Made by a program: the position numbers and the translations under genes. Source: Beta vulgaris subsp. vulgaris (taxonomy: Eukaryota > Streptophyta > Magnoliopsida > Caryophyllales > Amaranthaceae). From it: a stretch of DNA of 64,000 nt. The DNA lies in NCBI RefSeq assembly GCF_026745355.1, contig NC_079210.1:34634442-34698441 (forward strand), given 5' to 3'. The notes beneath the pieces are model-generated. The model did no database searches and had not been told where the DNA came from. It worked only from the letters and a program-made list of their open reading frames with translations. This document shows positions 42,998-54,260 of this stretch, in pieces. Position 1 is the first letter of the stretch, and each line of letters begins with the position of its first letter.

Positions 42998-44509
42998 CAC
43001 TAGTAGAATAAATGCTACTTGCTGCAGTTAAAAAGTGCTCTATTGCTGCGATTTTGGGCGCGCAGCAATTAAGGGCGCAGCAATAGGTATTAATAATGTT
43101 GCTGCGGTTTTAAACCGCAGCAATATCTCAATATATTGCTGCGGTTTCTAGCACAAAACCGCAGCAATATTATCATTTTATATCATAAAAAATCCAGTAT
43201 ATTGCTGCAGTTTTCTGGCCAAAACCGCAGCAATATGACCTAGTACAAATTTTTTTTTTTTTTTTTTTTTTTTTTGCATTTGCCAATTAAAGTTGAAATA
43301 TTAAAACCAAACAGTTAACATATTCACTATCCATTACATTTGCACATAAACTGAAGATAAAATGTTTATTAATATATAAAGATGAAAAATCTAATTACAT
43401 CAATATTACAAAAGAATAAAATGTAAATAGAAAAGCAAAATTAAAAAAACAATTACCTGTAAATGACTAATAAGAACAACTAATACTAAAAAATAAAAAA
43501 CTGTAAATAAAAAAAAATCTAACTACCAACCACACTTAAGAAACGAAAAAACAATGAAAATAAAAACAAACAAAAAAACAGAAAATTCTAAAACAAAAAA
43601 CGACGTTGACAGAAGTGAACAGATCTTGAAACTAAAGTGAAACTAAAGTGAAACTACAAACCAAACTTAAAGAAACGAAAAAACAATGAAAATAAAAACG
43701 AAAAAAAAAAGAAAATTCTAAAAAAATAACGACGTTGACAGAAGACGAACGTTGACGACCGCGAGAGGACTGACCACGAACAACCGCGAGAGGACCGACG
43801 ACCACGAACGACGACAGACGACCGACGGTTGGTGAATGATGACGAAGACGACGCTGGTGAGAGGGTTTGAAGGAGACGGCGTCGGTGAGAGGTGAATACG
43901 ACGACGACGTTGTGAGTGCTTGGGAGGTGAACGACGAAGACTTGTGAGTGCTTGGGAGGTGAACGACGACGACGTCGGTGGAATGTGAACGACGACGACG
44001 ACGTCGGTGGAAGGTGGACGACGACGATGTCAGTGGGAGGTGGATGACGTTGGTGTCGAACGAAGAGGGAAGATGTGAGAGGATGAGAGGAGAGAGGAGA
44101 GAGGATGAGAGGAGAGAGGAGAGAGGAGAAGTTTGAAAAAACGGCTGAGGATTTGTAGGGTTTGCAGCGTGAAGTAGTAATATATGGTGAGGTTTTCACG
44201 CCTAATATTACGATGAAGTATATAGCAGCCTAATATTGCTGCGTTTTCCACGTGGAAACCGCAACAATATATTAAAAAAATATTTTTTTAATATATTGCT
44301 GCGATCCCACGTGGAAACCGCAACAATATTAGCTGTTCAAGGTGCCACTTTATTTTAAAAAGTATTCGTTAGATAATATTGCTGCGGTTTTGGTCGGGAA
44401 ACCGCAACAATATTGTTAATTTGTATTTTTTTTTTTGCATGTTATATTGCTGCGTATAGGTAAAACCGCAGCAATATCACCGCAGGAAATAACATTTATT
44501 CTACTAGTG
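42998..44509. mobile_element. Nonautonomous CACTA element, 1.51 kb
   Basis: The ends are CACTAGTAGAATAAATG and CATTTATTCTACTAGTG, flanked by the 3-bp duplication GAA at 42995-42997 and 44510-44512. Subterminal repeats in both ends use the motif ATTGCTGCGGTTT and its complement AAACCGCAGCAATAT, mostly as close inverted pairs (for example 43098-43126, 43135-43172, 43200-43237, 44375-44413). These are the expected transposase-binding arrays. No transposase is present. The one longer open frame (minus, 44199-43654) is low-complexity. Confidence 0.93.
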
Positions 44510-44594
44510 GAAAATGAGCTGATAGGCTGACAGCGTGTCGCGCACGGCCACACCTATAATTTCGCGTGTGGCAGCCCACAGGCAAGACACAGTG

Positions 44595-44789
<195 letters not shown>

Positions 44790-44931
44790 ACTAATTATAA
44801 AGTTGTGAACAAAGAGAGAGAGTTGAGAAAAAATTGTGTGTTGCTTTCCATTGATGTTCAATGATAAAGTAGTTAGTTACAACATAGGAGAGCCACGTAT
44901 TGCATGATAAGAGGAAGTTACAGCTGAGATA

Positions 44932-45510
44932 TTTTTTTTGATGCTTAAGAAGAGGAAAACCTCGCGAAAAAACAACTACACTACTAAAACAAACTAAAGC
45001 TAACTAGAGAGGAATGAAGCGGGGTACATCGACACCCACGACATCCTCAAACAAAATACGACCTAAATTTAACGATGGACTTGAATCAACTATGTCTTGT
45101 TGTTCTAATAAACTTCTTGATTGCCTAGCCAATCTACAGCTTTGTTCCCTTCTTTGTAACAATGCTTGATCTCCACGATCCAACTTGGGTCTTCTATCAT
45201 TTTCATGCATCTATGAATGATGTGTGTACATGCTCCTTCGTAAGCTTCAGTTCCTTGCAATACTTGGACAACCACTTGATTATCCATCTGCACCTGCAGT
45301 TTACTAGTTCTCATCAGCTTCACTAATGCCAACCCAAACTCCACAACTTTGAGTTCAGCCATAAACGCATGACAAGCTCCAAAGGTGAGTGAGTAGGCAT
45401 ATTGAAGGTCTCCACCACTGTTTCTAATAACACCACCTCCTCCAGCTGGTCCCCAGGATCGTTTGGCAGCACCATCCGAGTTTAACACCAACCAACCATT
45501 AGGTGGTCCT
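44932..45510 (-). mobile_element. LINE 3' fragment with RNase H domain
   Basis: On the minus strand the frame from 45491 reads LNSDGAAKRSWGPAGGGGVI, typical of the RNase H domain of plant LINEs. It keeps FMAELKVVEFGLAL and QMDNQVVVQVLQG. A frameshift near 45110 moves the end (ILFEDVVGVDVPRFIPL) into the next frame, stopping near 45004. The 3' end is CATCAAAAAAAA, as in the LINE tail at 2810-2826. It is 5' truncated. Confidence 0.85.
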
Positions 45511-46231
45511 CAATGAAAGTATATGTATATTTCGGTTTAGTTTGGTTTTTTTTTTTTCGATTTTTCAAAATCAAAATCGAACCAAACTGAAAAACAATTT
45601 TTTAAAAAAAATCCAAACTAAATCGATTTCTAAAAAAAACAAATCAAATTACTAATTTGGTTTGGATCGGTTTTCAGTTTCTAACCAAATAACTTACATC
45701 CCTAGTAGGAATTGAACTCTAAACTTTGTTACGGAAGATGGGAAAACTCACCACTTGTGTTAATCTCAATTTCTAACGAGTTCTGCATGCAGGAAGAAAA
45801 AATAAGCAATTTCGTAAAAAAAAAGACTCATTGTTCTTTGTTTGGTTGGTAAGAAGTGGAATTTAGTTTTTTATGAGGAAATGCTACATCTTCCGATAGA
45901 TGAAAATGGTGTTCCTTTCTTTGTGAGGAAATGCTATATTTTCCGATAGATGAAAACGGTATTCCTTTCTTTATGAGGAAATGCTACATTTCTCTTGATA
46001 TCTTACCTTACTCTTTTCTTCTTCCATCATTCTCTTCCCTCCAAAGCTCCAACTCCTATGCCTTTTGTTATAAGAAACCAAACAAAGGGGAAACAATCTG
46101 AAATTATATTTTATCTTTAAACTGTTTTTTTTCAATTGAAAATGTTTCCGGTCAATTGTATTAAATATTTTTTTTGGGAAATTCCTACTACTCCCTCCAT
46201 CTCCTTAATTCTCGTGAAAGAAGAAAAACAA
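45511..46231. other. Gene-free stretch
   Basis: A possible SINE relic lies at 45700-45780 (GGAATTGAACTC with CCACTTGTG on the minus-strand head). A segment with AGGAAATGCTA...TTCCGATAGATGAAAA...GTTCCTTTCTTT is repeated three times at 45870-46000. A Stowaway fragment lies at about 46165-46230. Confidence 0.5.
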
Positions 46232-47103
46232 TCTCTACTATATAAGGCAACACATGGGGACACCAAAAAAGAAGGAAAAAAGAAGAAGAGGATAACTAAC
46301 TATTCATCTATACAAATATATTAAAAGGCGTGCGAAAGAACGTCTATGTTGAACTAATTCATGTACATTAAAAAAATTTAGAAATTGCATAGTATAAGAT
46401 TTGATCTCAAGACCTCAAGTACATATACTAAAGTCTTAACCACTAGACTAAGTTGTATTTAGTGTTATTATCATAAAGTGTTATATTAATAAATGAATTT
46501 TTTTCTTACTCGAGGCATAACCCGGGCCTAATAACTAGTTTGAATGAAAAAAGGGGAGAAAGTAGGACATTTAGGCTATGTTTGACAACACTAGCTGAAA
46601 TGAAGCTGAAACTAATAAGGTGGCTAAAACTGATTAGGTAGCAGCTGAAATTGTTAAGGTGCTGAAACTGATAAGCTAGCTGATTGCATAACCTGTTTGG
46701 TAATATTATTTATGACGATAGCTGAAAAATCTTTTTAGGTTTAAAAAATAAAAAGAAAATATATTTTTAAGCTTAGAAAGATAAAAAGAAAATAATTAAA
46801 AAGAACAATTTCAACACCTGATCTCAGAAGCTATATTTTACTCCAACTTAATTTCAGTCCAATTTTGGACTTAAATTTTATTTAAATTCCTCCACCATAC
46901 ATCACTAATCATATAAGGTGACTTAAAATTATAGCACCTTATCATTTAAGTTACCTGAATTGCTTCCCCAAATAGAGCCTTAAACTGAACATCAGTTTTT
47001 TGAAAAAATAAAATGTAAGACAGTTTTTCTACCCAATTAATTTTATTTTCTACCTCATTTGTTATTACACGTTATCGCACGCAATGCGTGCATATAAGAC
47101 TAG
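46232..47103 (+). mobile_element. Nonautonomous Helitron hosting a Tourist MITE
   Basis: It starts TCTCTACTATATAAGG after a host A and ends in hairpin GCACGCAATGCGTGC, spacer and CTAG before a host T. The Tourist-like element at 46574-46979 lies inside it. A tRNA-like relic (TCTTAACCACTAGACTAAG on plus) lies at 46435-46455. Confidence 0.85.
46574..46979. mobile_element. Tourist/Harbinger-like MITE inside the Helitron
   Basis: The ends GGCTATGTTTG and, reversed, GGCTCTATTTG are flanked by TTA on both sides. Subterminal AGCTGAAACTGATAAG words recur on the left. 406 bases. Confidence 0.75.
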
Positions 47104-47536
47104 TATAATATAAAATGAAGGAGGTATTTTAAAATACAAACTTAAACAAAACGCAATCTCCTTTATGCTTAAGTTTTTTCTTTATATATTACTGACAAGT
47201 TAAGGTCAAAGCTCAAAAGTATTCTCTCAAAAAAATAATTCAAAAGTATGGCTCTACATAAAAAAGGAACGGAGCTTGTACGAGTAACTCTGTTATTGTA
47301 GCAATTGTTCAATGTTCATGGTTGAATTTGGGTCTCTTTTCTCTGGTGGAACTGTTATCTACTTGTCTCTATTAAGAATATTGGTTATGGTCTTATGGAT
47401 CTGCATTGCCAACGTTATTTTTACTTTTACTAAACCTAAATTTACATTTAAAAAGTACAGTGATAGCTGACAACGAACTTACTTTCTCTGCTACAATAGA
47501 GAAATGCAAAAGAAGCAATAAATTTAACAAAAAAAA

Positions 47537-47608
47537 GTCGTTGTAGTATAGTGGTAAGTATTCCCGCCTGTCACGCGGGTGACCCGGGTTCGATCCCCGG
47601 CAACGGCG
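47537..47608 (+). tRNA. tRNA-Asp (anticodon GUC)
   Basis: 72 bases fold into a standard cloverleaf. The acceptor is GTCGTTG/CAACGGC (one G-U pair) plus discriminator G. The D arm contains TAGTGGT. The anticodon stem CCCGC/GCGGG encloses CTGTCAC. The T arm CCGGG/CCCGG carries TTCGATC. A T5 terminator follows at once. There is no intron. The CCA is absent, as usual in nuclear genes. It lies only 28 bases left of the duplicated repeat region. Confidence 0.97.
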
Positions 47609-48160
47609 TTTTTGCATATTTCTTTTTGTCCTCCTGATCTAACTGTACTACTGTAGACTGTAGTACTAAAATGATCTGATGATGAGCCCGCTACATATCT
47701 TAGTGCGTTTTTCCTACGTTATTATACTAGTTTAAGATCTTAGACTTAGCTTAGCTTAGCTTAGCTCAGCTCAGCTTCATTCTTTTATAATCATTTTATT
47801 AAATATTATTATTATTTTGGTCTAATTTATTTTACTAATTACTCTTATTATTATTATTATTTAATTTATATCATTATTATTAAGTATTATTCTTATTATT
47901 ATAATTATTATTATCATTTTTATTATTATTGTTATTATTATTTCTATATATATTATTTCTATATATATTATTTTGTTTATTATAGCTTTATTCATTATTA
48001 TTATTATTATTATTATTATTAGAAGGAACATGGTTTAGGTCAAAAACACAAATAAGCCCACGTTTTTTTAGCTCATAAACCAATCAAATAGCGTCAAAAC
48101 GGTTTATAATTACAATTTTGCGCGGTCCGACCCAATCATTAATTTTATTATTAAATATTA

Positions 48161-48419
48161 CTACCTCCGTTTCTTTTTAATTGTTACACTTTGACATTTT
48201 ACACTATTCACAAATTGCACTTTGACCATCGTTTGTGATTTATACGTGAATAAAAACATAGTCATGTGGGATCTTGTTAGATTCGTACTAGTACATATTT
48301 TATTAATATGTAGTTTTTATATTTTTTACAAATACAAAATTAGAGATATAAAGGCTCAAAGTAGTGCATCGGCATGCGTGAAAAGTGTAAGTGTAACAAT
48401 TAAAAAGAAACAGAGGTAG
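48161..48419. mobile_element. Stowaway MITE, present only in copy 1
   Basis: The ends CTACCTCCGTTTCTTTTTAA and TTAAAAAGAAACAGAGGTAG are flanked by TA. Copy 2 of the duplication has the uninterrupted target at about 49467, an empty site. Confidence 0.93.
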
Positions 48420-48471
48420 TATTATATTATTAAATCTAATTATTAAAATAGTAATATTAATTTACTTTTTA

Positions 48472-48788
48472 CTCCCTCCGTTTCCTAAAGATCTTCCTTG
48501 TTACTGTTCCTACAGATATCAAGGAGGATCCACTTGTGTGGGGTGTGGGGCGGGTAAAGTAGGAGAGAGAAAGGGGTTAAAATAAATAAACAAATAAAAA
48601 GGGGTTAAAGTAGGAGAGAGAAAGGGAGTAGAATTGAATTAATAATGTAATGATGGACCATATGACAGGGACATGAGAGGGTAAAAAGCGGAAAAAGTTT
48701 TCCAAATAAGAAATAAAGTAAAAGAGGGAAGATCATTTAGAAACGCACTTAAACGGAGGGAGGGAAAATCTTTAGGAAACGGAGGGAG
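48472..48788. mobile_element. Stowaway MITE, intact in copy 1
   Basis: The ends CTCCCTCCGTTTCCTAAAGA and TCTTTAGGAAACGGAGGGAG are flanked by TA. Its counterpart in copy 2 (49521-55133) is split by a 5.3-kb Harbinger element. Confidence 0.93.
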
Positions 48789-49159
48789 TATATATTATTG
48801 TTATTATATAATCATCATCAAGTATTAATATATTAATACAAATAGTATAAAATAATTATTATTAATTATCATTATTATCATTAATAATTATTATTATTAA
48901 TAATAATTTATGATTATTATTATTTATTCATAACTATCATTTAAAAATATCAAAAATACTATTAATATTCATGATCTAACTGTAGTACTAAAATGATCCG
49001 ATGATGAGCCTGCTACATATCTTAGTGCGTTTTTCCTACGTTATTATACTAGTTTAAGATCTTACTTAGAGCAACTCAATTCAGTTCAGCTCCATTCTTT
49101 TATAATCATTTTGTTAAATATTATTATTATGTTGGTCTAATTTATTTTACTAATTACTC

Positions 49160-49242
<83 letters not shown>

Positions 49243-49930
49243 TATTTTATATCATTATTATTATTATTATTATTTCTATATATTATTTTGTTTATTATAG
49301 CTTTATTCATTATTATTACTATTATTATTAGAAGGAACATAGTTCAGGTCAAAAACACAAATAAGCCCACGTTTTTTTTAGCCTATAAACCAATCAAATT
49401 GCGTCAAAACGGTTTATAATTGTAATTTTGCGTGGTCCGACCCAATCATTAATTTTATTATTAAATATTATTATATTATTAAATCTAATTATTAAAATAG
49501 TAATATTAATTTACTTTTTACTCCCTACGTTTCCTAAAGATCTTCCTTGTTAGAGCACCTCCAATGGGTAAAAATACCCTCCCCATATGGAGTCTCTCTC
49601 CTCAATTGGATCTCCACATGAGTGGGGTTGGTTCCCCATTTAATGAGCATGCTCAAGTTCTAGGGGAGGTGCCCAAATGAAGAAGAAATCAGAGGCTTAC
49701 ACGTGGCAACAGGACCACTTGGGAGAGAGAAAAAAAAACTGAACAGGCTACCCCTGCCAGCCTGACGCGCGCCCAGCACCAACCAAATGCTGCCAAATGT
49801 CAATTTCCCCTTTAAAAGCAACGATTATTTTTTAAAATAGCCGTTGCATAATTTTGGCATTTAAAAAAAATCTGCTAATTAAAAAAAAAAAATACCAACG
49901 TTCATATTTTTTAATTGTCTATAAATAGAG

Positions 49931-51294
49931 GAGTTAAGTACATAGGAGGGTACTGAACTTTGATAAAAGTTTCAGTTAAGGTACTGAACTTTCAAAAGTT
50001 CCAGTTAGAGTACTCAAAATGGATGTCTGTTAACTTAAGGTACTAAACATTGGTTTGTACCGTTATCAGCCCCAAAAATAAAAGAAAAATGTGACATGGC
50101 ATTAGTTAAAAGGAAAAAAGTGACATGACATTAATTATAAAATTCCACACTCTTTTCTCTCTCCTCTGATTCCTCACCTTCTTTTCTCTCTCCATCCCAT
50201 AATCAAAAATCAAATTATCCGTACTCCCAAAAAAAATAAAATTCCAGAATTCCCCATAGAATATCAACAACAAAAAGGAAAAAAAAAAACATGTATAAAT
50301 TTAAACAAAGAATCAAGATACAAAAATCAGCAAAGGTAAAATTGAAGAGATTTACTATAATTATATGGCATAGAATTGATTTCAGAAGGAATATGAACAT
50401 GAATTACACAAATGGTCTCCCCTTCTGAAATCTTTAAAGCCCAATTTAGAATAAATTCTCTTTCTTCAATATCTTTTCCAACTGCTACATATATCTTGTT
50501 CTCCATAACTCTGTTTTTCACTAGAAAATTTTCAGGGTTTCTCAGATACAATGCAAACGAATCAAGGGTTAAAAATCAGAAGACAAAATCTTGGAACTTT
50601 TGAAGAAGATGAAGTTGCCAAATTAACGAAAGAAAAGTTGTTTTTATGATACTTAGTAACTCTGAATTGTTACAGTTGAAGTAGTAAAACAGAAGTTGAG
50701 ATTAAGACATGAAAATTGATCGAGTCTATGATGGTGACACAGTGACCAAGATTTAGATTTAGAGTACAATTGTTGAGGAGAGAGAAAGTTAAAGATGGAG
50801 AATGAGAGGTTAGAGATGAAGTTTATGCATTGAGATTTTAGTTATGGAGGTGAAGTTGGGTTTTTTTTTTTTTTGTTTTTGAGGAGAGAGAAAATAGAAG
50901 GCGTAGGAAGACGACGAGACGACCCATGAAGAAGTAATTGATTACAGTACGTTCCCCAATTTTCTCATGGGGGAATTCTGGAATTTTATTTTTTTTGGGA
51001 GTACGGATAATTTGATTTTTGATTATGGGATGGAGAGAGAAAAGAAGGTGAGGAATCAAAGGAGAGAGAAAAGAGTGTGGAATTTTATAATTAATGTCAT
51101 GTCACTTTTTTCCTTTTAACTAATGCCATTTCACATTTTTCTTTTATTTTTGGGGCTGATAACGGTACAAACCAAAGTTTAGTACCTTAAGTTAACAGAC
51201 ATCCATTTTGAGTACTCTAACTGGATCTTTTGAAAGTTCAGTACCCTAACTGAAACTTTTTCCAAAGTTCAGTACCCTCTTGTATACTTAACTC
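49931..51294 (-). mobile_element. Pack-MULE with 327-bp terminal inverted repeats
   Basis: Left arm 49931-50257 and right arm 50968-51294 are inverted copies at roughly 94% identity by eye. They begin GAGTTAAGTA and are flanked by a perfect 10-bp target duplication, ATAAATAGAG (49921-49930 and 51295-51304), typical of Mutator-like elements. The 710-base interior has no transposase. It carries a gene-like 5' UTR and first exon on the minus strand. Confidence 0.93.
50327..50506 (-). pseudogene. Captured fragment of a USP-domain (U-box 33-like) gene
   Basis: From an ATG at 50506 the minus strand reads MENKIYVAVGKDIEEREFIL, then NWALKISEGETICVIHVHIP. This matches my recollection of the N-terminal universal stress (USP) domain of plant U-box kinase proteins of the PUB33 type (xVYVAVGKDxxxSxxxLxWAL...ICIIHVHxP). 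A CT-rich leader of about 400 bases precedes it. Similarity ends soon after PSEINSMP, as expected at an exon border, and the frame stops about 15 codons later. The kinase and U-box parts are absent. It is not expected to work as a ligase. Whether it is transcribed is unknown. Confidence 0.7.
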
Positions 51295-51439
51295 ATAAAT
51301 AGAGACCAATTATGCCATATTTTAGATACATTCAAATTTCTCTACCTTTTCCAATCTTTAATTTCTCTAATTTTTCTCATCTTAATTATATATTTTATTT
51401 CTCTACTCTTTAAATACTTCCAAATAAATTATCCACAAT

Positions 51440-52678
51440 TATGAATCCTAATAATTCTAATTATGGAAATAGGCCTCAAAGAACCCCAAATTATCAATTT
51501 AATCTAACCACCCACAAAATCCAAATTCCCACAAAATTCTAACTCCCCACAAAATTCTAATTTCCAACGTAATCCAAATTTCCAACAAAATTCAAATTCC
51601 CACAAAATCCAAATTTCCATCAAAATTTCGAAGCAAAACCCAAATCGTCAAAATACTAATATTGCTTTTGATCCAAATATGCTCAATAACCCTCAAATCC
51701 AAGCCTTATTCCAAGCTTTGTACTCCAAAGTCAACAACCTTCTAATTTCGAAACCTCGCCCCATACTCCGGTGAATCTCTCATCTCCAATGTCTCAATAT
51801 ATGGATCAAAATCTACAACTCCAGGGGGAGACGGGAGCAATAAACCGAATACCGTTGGAGATTATTACCAAACTCAACAACTCGGAGACGATGATGATGC
51901 TTATGATGATGAGTGAAGATGAAGCGGACCAAGGTGGAAAAGGTAAAGATAAGATACTATAAGAAAGGTGGGGACATGATGAGGATATAGCATTGGTCTC
52001 CGGATACCTTAATTGTGGTGGTATCCATTAGTGGGAACAGATCAGTCAAAGGCAAAGCTTTGGAAAGAAATCAAGCGCATCTACGATGTTGAAGTGGTAA
52101 AAAAACCATCACTCATCCACCCAAGGACCATGAAGTCAATTAAAGCGCATTGGAGAACCATCAACCGACTCGTGACTTTGTGGGTATCGCAACTCGGTGA
52201 AGCCGAGCGAATGAAATCAAGTGGAATGGCTATTACGGATGTAGAGGCTAAAACTCATGAACTATACCAACAAAAACAAAATAATAAAGCTTTCAAATTG
52301 TACCATTGTTGGATGGGAATGAGACACCTTTCAAGATGGCAACCCGGATACGATTCAACTATTATGAGTCAATCAAGTTCAAAAAGGTCAAGTGATGAAG
52401 TTGTATCAGTTCGCCCTGATGGTGTGAAGAAGGCTAAGGCACAAAGAAATGAAAGAGTAGTAGCTACAAGTTTAGATGATTTCAACAACACTTTAAGTGA
52501 AATGCAAGGTGAACGAATTACAATAAGGAAAAATATAGAAGAAATGATGGATTACCAAAAGCAGCGAGATGAAAAGAAAATGAGGTTCAAGATGTATCAA
52601 TTGTTGATGACCAAACCATCTCTTGATGCGGTTGAGTTCGAATACTATGAGAAGCTAAGAGAAGAGTTTATGAAGTAG
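51440..52678 (+). pseudogene. Harbinger Myb/trihelix-like DNA-binding protein, frameshifted
   Basis: This is the accessory protein that helps the transposase bind element ends. It begins MNPNNSNYGNRPQRTPNYQF at 51440, the usual N/P/Q-rich start of this family. An interrupted middle carries WGHDEDIALVSGYLN near 51975-52015. The long open part runs 52013-52678 (WYPLVGTDQSKAKLWKEIKR, later MKSIKAHWRTINRLV and YHCWMGMRHLSRW), giving about 220 residues with a coiled-coil-like C-terminus (RITIRKNIEEMMDYQKQRDE). At least three single-base frame changes separate these parts. Plant databases often mislabel this family as glutathione S-transferase T3-like. Confidence 0.85.
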
Positions 52679-53013
52679 TAGTTTAGTTATAAGGTTGTTT
52701 TATTTAGTATCCTTAATTCTTTCGTAATTCTAGTATTTACTATCCTAGTTTGTATTGTTTTATATTTTTATCTATTGAGAATCTTATTCTTCTGAAAAGT
52801 GGATTACAATCTTATCTTTTGAAAATCTTTTTTTTTGGGATTGTGTAGTCCTTTCTTATCTTCTGAGATTGCACTCTTATCATCAAATGTCTATAAAAGA
52901 TGAATTGGTTGAATGATAACATCACACATAACACCATCCTTCTTTCTACAAAAAATTCATTCTTCTTCCTTCAAACCACTTCATTCTTCTTCTCTTCTTG
53001 CAACAAAAGGAAA

Positions 53014-54260
53014 CATGAACTTGGATTACAATTCTTCAAGTTCAAGTGATGACCAGTTTGATGATATGGTCAATAACATGATTTTATACAACGCGTATCT
53101 TGAAGAACAAGAAGACTACGTAATTCAACAAGCTGTTCAAACAATTGTTGCTCCAATCATAGAAGCCACTCAAAGAAGATCTCCCAAAAAAAAAAAATTA
53201 TTCCAAGAGACCGTGCTGATGCAAATCAAAGATTAATGAACGATTACTTTGTTGATCGTCCTCTATATACTGAAGACATGTTCCGACGTAGATTTCGTAT
53301 GCATCGTCCTCTTTTCTTTCGAAATTGTGAACGCAGTCGCTGCGAAAGACAAATTTTTCAACAACTACCAGACGCAACTGGAAGCTAGGTGCCTCCACTC
53401 ATCAGAAATGCACAGCAGCATTGAGGTGTCTAGCATATGGATCAGCATCTGACGCAGTCGACGAGTACATCAAAATTGCTGAATCAACAGCAAAGGAGTG
53501 CCTTGTGCACTTTGTGCAAGGAATTCGAAAAGCTTTTCCCGAGTACTTAAGGAGGCCTACAGTAACCGACTTGCAACGCCTCTTACGTGACGGGGAAAGG
53601 CGGGGTTTTCCTGGAATGATGGGCAGCATAGATTGCATGCATTGGCAATGGAAAAATTGCCCACGAGCATGGAAAGGGTTGTATCAAGGTAGGTCCAAAT
53701 CTGCAACGGTAATTCTAGAAGCCGTGGCCTCCGGAGACTTGTGGATATGGCATGCATTTTTCGGAACACCGGGAACTTGCAATGATATCAATGTATTGGC
53801 ACGCTCTCCGGTGTTTGATGATCTTTATCAAGGAAGAGCTCCTGAGGTCACATTTAATGTGAATGGTAATACCTATAATAGGGGATATTACCTAACAGAT
53901 GGGATCTACCCTAAATGGGCAGTGTTCATGCCAGCAATTCGACTCCCACTATCTCCCGTCGATGAGTTGTTCACCAAACGTCAAGAATCAGTTCGGAAAG
54001 ACGTCGAACGTGCGTTTGGGGTTTTACAAGCACGCTTTGCAATAATACAAAGGCCATCACTCATTTGGGATGAACACTTAATGTGGGAAATAATGCTGGC
54101 GTGTATCATTCTTTACAATATGATTGTCGATGAACGGGATACATATCTAAATTATCAAGACGCATCAGACTTCGAGCAAGAAAATGCCTCGATTGCTAGT
54201 ACTTCGTCTAGCCATAGGCTTGAAACATTTCTGTTCAACCTGGTCGCTACAATGATATAG
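53014..54260 (+). pseudogene. Harbinger DDE transposase (HARBI1-like), frameshifted
   Basis: It starts at an ATG at 53014 (MNLDYNSSSSSDDQFDDMVN). Frame changes occur at the A12 run near 53186-53197, then near 53330, 53355 and 53387, where family sequence passes through RDRADANQRLMNDYFVDRPL, IVNAVAAKDKFF, LPDATG and LGASTHQKCTAALRCLAYG. From about 53387 to 54260 the frame is open and holds the catalytic core: GSIDCMHW (first D), GTCNDINVLARSP (second D), and RKDVERAFGVLQARFAI (E). The N-terminal third is therefore broken and the catalytic two thirds are open. Four single-base breaks in about 200 bases is a high density. Confidence 0.93.

Larger units (their letters stand above)
47636..48972. 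repeat. Duplicated repeat, copy 1
   Basis: Starts at GATCTAACTG and is repeated from 48973 with high identity (for example CTACATATCTTAGTGCG). It matches part of the 19047-20118 family (ATTCTTTTATAATCATTTT, GGAACATGGTTTAGGTC). It carries two Stowaway MITEs. Confidence 0.88.

Noticed and set aside
43654..44199. 181-codon minus-strand frame inside the CACTA element
   Set aside because: Built from GAC/GAA repeats giving S/R/H/P-rich low complexity, with no transposase motif or splice context.
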